In this document: positions 62,949 through 64,000 of the stretch, one piece after another
Position numbering within the stretch: position 1 is the stretch's first letter
Layout of the letters: each line of letters opens with the position of its first letter
NCBI GenBank assembly: GCA_007694145.1
Contig: RECF01000062.1
Location: 38,368-102,367 of the forward strand
Origin: Acholeplasmatales bacterium
GTDB lineage: Bacteria > Bacillota_I > Bacilli_A > Izemoplasmatales > Izemoplasmataceae
Direction: 5' to 3'
Length of the DNA stretch: 64,000 nt
Position numbers and translations under genes: made by a program
The notes under the pieces: generated by a model
What the model was told of the DNA's origin: nothing
The model's database searches: none
What the model saw: the letters and a program-made list of their open reading frames with translations, nothing else

Positions 62949-62962
62949 ATCAAACGCTTTCA
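62949..62962. promoter_or_regulatory. LacI-family-type operator, distal
   Basis: ATCAAACGCTTTCA, sharing CGCTTTCA and the AT-rich left half with the complement of the proximal site (ATAAAGCGCTTTCA). It lies 32 bases upstream of the SQ operon -35 and ~206 bases from the proximal copy, an arrangement that allows DNA looping. Confidence 0.5.
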
Positions 62963-63083
62963 CCGCTGTTTGTAAGAAATCCACGGGGGTTGCCCTAGCC
63001 CGATTGCGTGTTCATCACCCGCCATGGGTCCTGTGGAGACAGACTATCGAAAGTGGATTATAATATAAGATAGTATAAATTGG

Positions 63084-63111
63084 TTGTATTCTCGAAGTGC
63101 TTTGATATAAT
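63084..63111 (+). promoter_or_regulatory. Promoter for rpiB-upp
   Basis: TTGTAT (63084-63089), 16 bp, TATAAT (63106-63111), 33 bases before the ATG. Confidence 0.65.
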
Positions 63112-63143
63112 GTTCATGATACTGCGTCTAAGGAGTGAACGCG

Positions 63144-63581
63144 ATGAAAGTGATGATTGGTGCCGACCACGGTGGGTACGCACTCAAACAGACCATCGTG
63201 CGTTTTTTGCAAGAACAGGGTCATGAAGTGCACGATGCCGGAACCCATGGCACCGAGGCCTGTGATTACAATGATGCGGCGAAAGATGTCGCCCTCGCTG
63301 TCCGCGCTGGTACGGTCGAGCGCGGCATTTTGATATGTGGCACTGGGGTGGGCATGAGTATTCAGGCCAACAAGTTCCAAGGTATCCGGGCGGCGCTTGT
63401 TAGTGATGTCTACACCGCTGAAGCGACCCGGGCCCACAACGATTCAAACATTTTGACGATGGGCGGTCGTGTCGTGGGAGAAGGGTTGGCACTCAAGATT
63501 GTGGCCACGTGGATCAACACACCCTTTTCCGGTGAAGCGCGCCATGCACGCCGGATTGCGAAACTTGAAAACAATCAGTGA
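63144..63581 (+). CDS. rpiB: Ribose-5-phosphate isomerase B
   Basis: 145 residues, the usual length. MIGADHGGYALKQ with the DHGG motif, active-site Cys in GILICGTGVGMSIQANKF, and HNDSNILTMGGRVVG. It interconverts ribose-5-phosphate and ribulose-5-phosphate. The start is ATG 63144, 8 bases after AAGGAG (a GTG at 63135 overlaps the ribosome site). It is followed by upp, a common housekeeping arrangement, so this is the normal RpiB and not the pathway-specific one. Confidence 0.93.
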   Translation: MKVMIGADHGGYALKQTIVRFLQEQGHEVHDAGTHGTEACDYNDAAKDVALAVRAGTVERGILICGTGVGMSIQANKFQGIRAALVSDVYTAEATRAHNDSNILTMGGRVVGEGLALKIVATWINTPFSGEARHARRIAKLENNQ

Positions 63582-63589
63582 GGTGACTT

Positions 63590-64000
63590 ATGGGAAAACT
63601 GATTCATTTGCGCCACCCCCTGCTTGAACATAAATTGACCCATATCCGTGAAAAGACGACCGACACGAAGACATTCCGGGAAAACGTCTCGGAGATCAGC
63701 GCGCTGATGGCGTATGAGATAACCCGTGATTTGACCACGCGCCCTCAAGCGATTGAGACACCGCTTAAACCGATGACCGGACACGTGCTCGATAAAACGG
63801 TCGTACTCGTTCCCATTCTCCGTGCCGGTCTTGGTATGGTTGAAGGCATCCATAGACTGATTCCAACCGCTAAAGTCGGTCACATCGGCTTGTACCGCGA
63901 TGAAACCACCTTACAGCCACACAGTTACTACGTGAAGTTTCCCCCCGATGTCGCTGCGGCGACCGTGCTGTTACTAGATCCGATGCTTGCGACGGGTGGG
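63590..64000 (+). CDS. upp: Uracil phosphoribosyltransferase, 3' end outside window
   Basis: First 137 codons of a ~208-residue enzyme that makes UMP from uracil and PRPP. MGKLIHLRHPLLEHKLTHIR and TVVLVPILRAGLGMVEGIHRLIP are diagnostic, and the PRPP loop LLLDPMLATGG begins at the window edge. AGTGAGGTGAC precedes the ATG, 8 bases after rpiB. Standard pyrimidine salvage. Confidence 0.95.
   Translation, partial: MGKLIHLRHPLLEHKLTHIREKTTDTKTFRENVSEISALMAYEITRDLTTRPQAIETPLKPMTGHVLDKTVVLVPILRAGLGMVEGIHRLIPTAKVGHIGLYRDETTLQPHSYYVKFPPDVAAATVLLLDPMLATGG

Noticed and set aside
62778..62984. 68-codon frame on the minus strand in the SQ operon leader
   Set aside because: It spans the promoter and the terminator hairpin, has no Shine-Dalgarno and shows no recognisable protein pattern.
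1..64000. CRISPR arrays, IS elements, prophage or tRNA/rRNA genes
   Set aside because: Looked for repeats, transposase motifs, and tRNA-like cloverleaf patterns by eye; none found.

Overview
The window is ordinary bacterial chromosome at roughly 50% GC by eye. It most resembles a member of the Bacillota/Mycoplasmatota border (Acholeplasma-like or a relative). Evidence: B. subtilis-type order rplJ-rplL-(rsmC-like)-rpoB-rpoC-rpsL-rpsG-fusA-tuf; rpsF-ssb-rpsR; gdpP-rplI-dnaB; ftsY-ylxM-ffh; strong Shine-Dalgarno sites; sigma-A-type promoters with 17-bp spacers; standard genetic code (TGA is a stop, TGG codes Trp). No tRNA, rRNA, IS element, prophage or CRISPR array was seen. The genus cannot be fixed from sequence alone.

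Layout. 1-16.7 kb (+): translation and transcription core (rplA end, rplJL with an L10 leader/attenuator, an RsmC-like methyltransferase broken by one in-frame TAA, rpoBC, rpsL, rpsG, fusA, tuf, and an EF-G paralogue). 16.7-24.7 kb (+): tatD, an HtrA-type lipoprotein protease, ychF, a membrane protein, cinA, a hydrolase, rpsF-ssb-rpsR and corA. 24.7-25.5 kb (-): a queuosine-precursor transporter behind a preQ1-type riboswitch. 25.6-45.6 kb (mostly +): a gdpP-rplI gene fusion, dnaB, two transporters, prfA-prmC, topA, a candidate small structured RNA, ftsY-ylxM-ffh, a HAD phosphatase (-), a small envelope/thioredoxin/FtsK group, lepB, rbgA and rnhB.

45.6-62.6 kb (-): a sulfoquinovose (SQ) catabolic island. 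Reading downstream from 62644: a GH31 sulfoquinovosidase with the YihQ sulfonate-binding Arg/Trp pair, two ABC permeases and a lipoprotein binding protein, a fucose/arabinose-isomerase-like SQ isomerase, a split transketolase, an RpiB-like isomerase, an anion permease, a CoA-acylating aldehyde dehydrogenase, and a SucCD-like ADP-forming CoA ligase, ending at a terminator. This matches the sulfoglycolytic transketolase (sulfo-TK) pathway in its sulfoacetate-forming variant: SQ glycoside -> SQ -> sulfofructose -> sulfoerythrose -> sulfoerythrulose -> sulfoacetaldehyde -> sulfoacetyl-CoA -> sulfoacetate + ATP, with two xylulose-5-phosphate made per SQ. A separate two-gene unit (GPH-family symporter plus a second GH31 lacking the sulfonate-binding Arg) lies downstream. 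The upstream control region holds a promoter, a terminator hairpin inside the leader, and two similar LacI-type operators. The pathway as such is, to my recollection, already described; its control region and the accessory GH31/GPH pair may be less studied.

63.1-64 kb (+): housekeeping rpiB and the start of upp.
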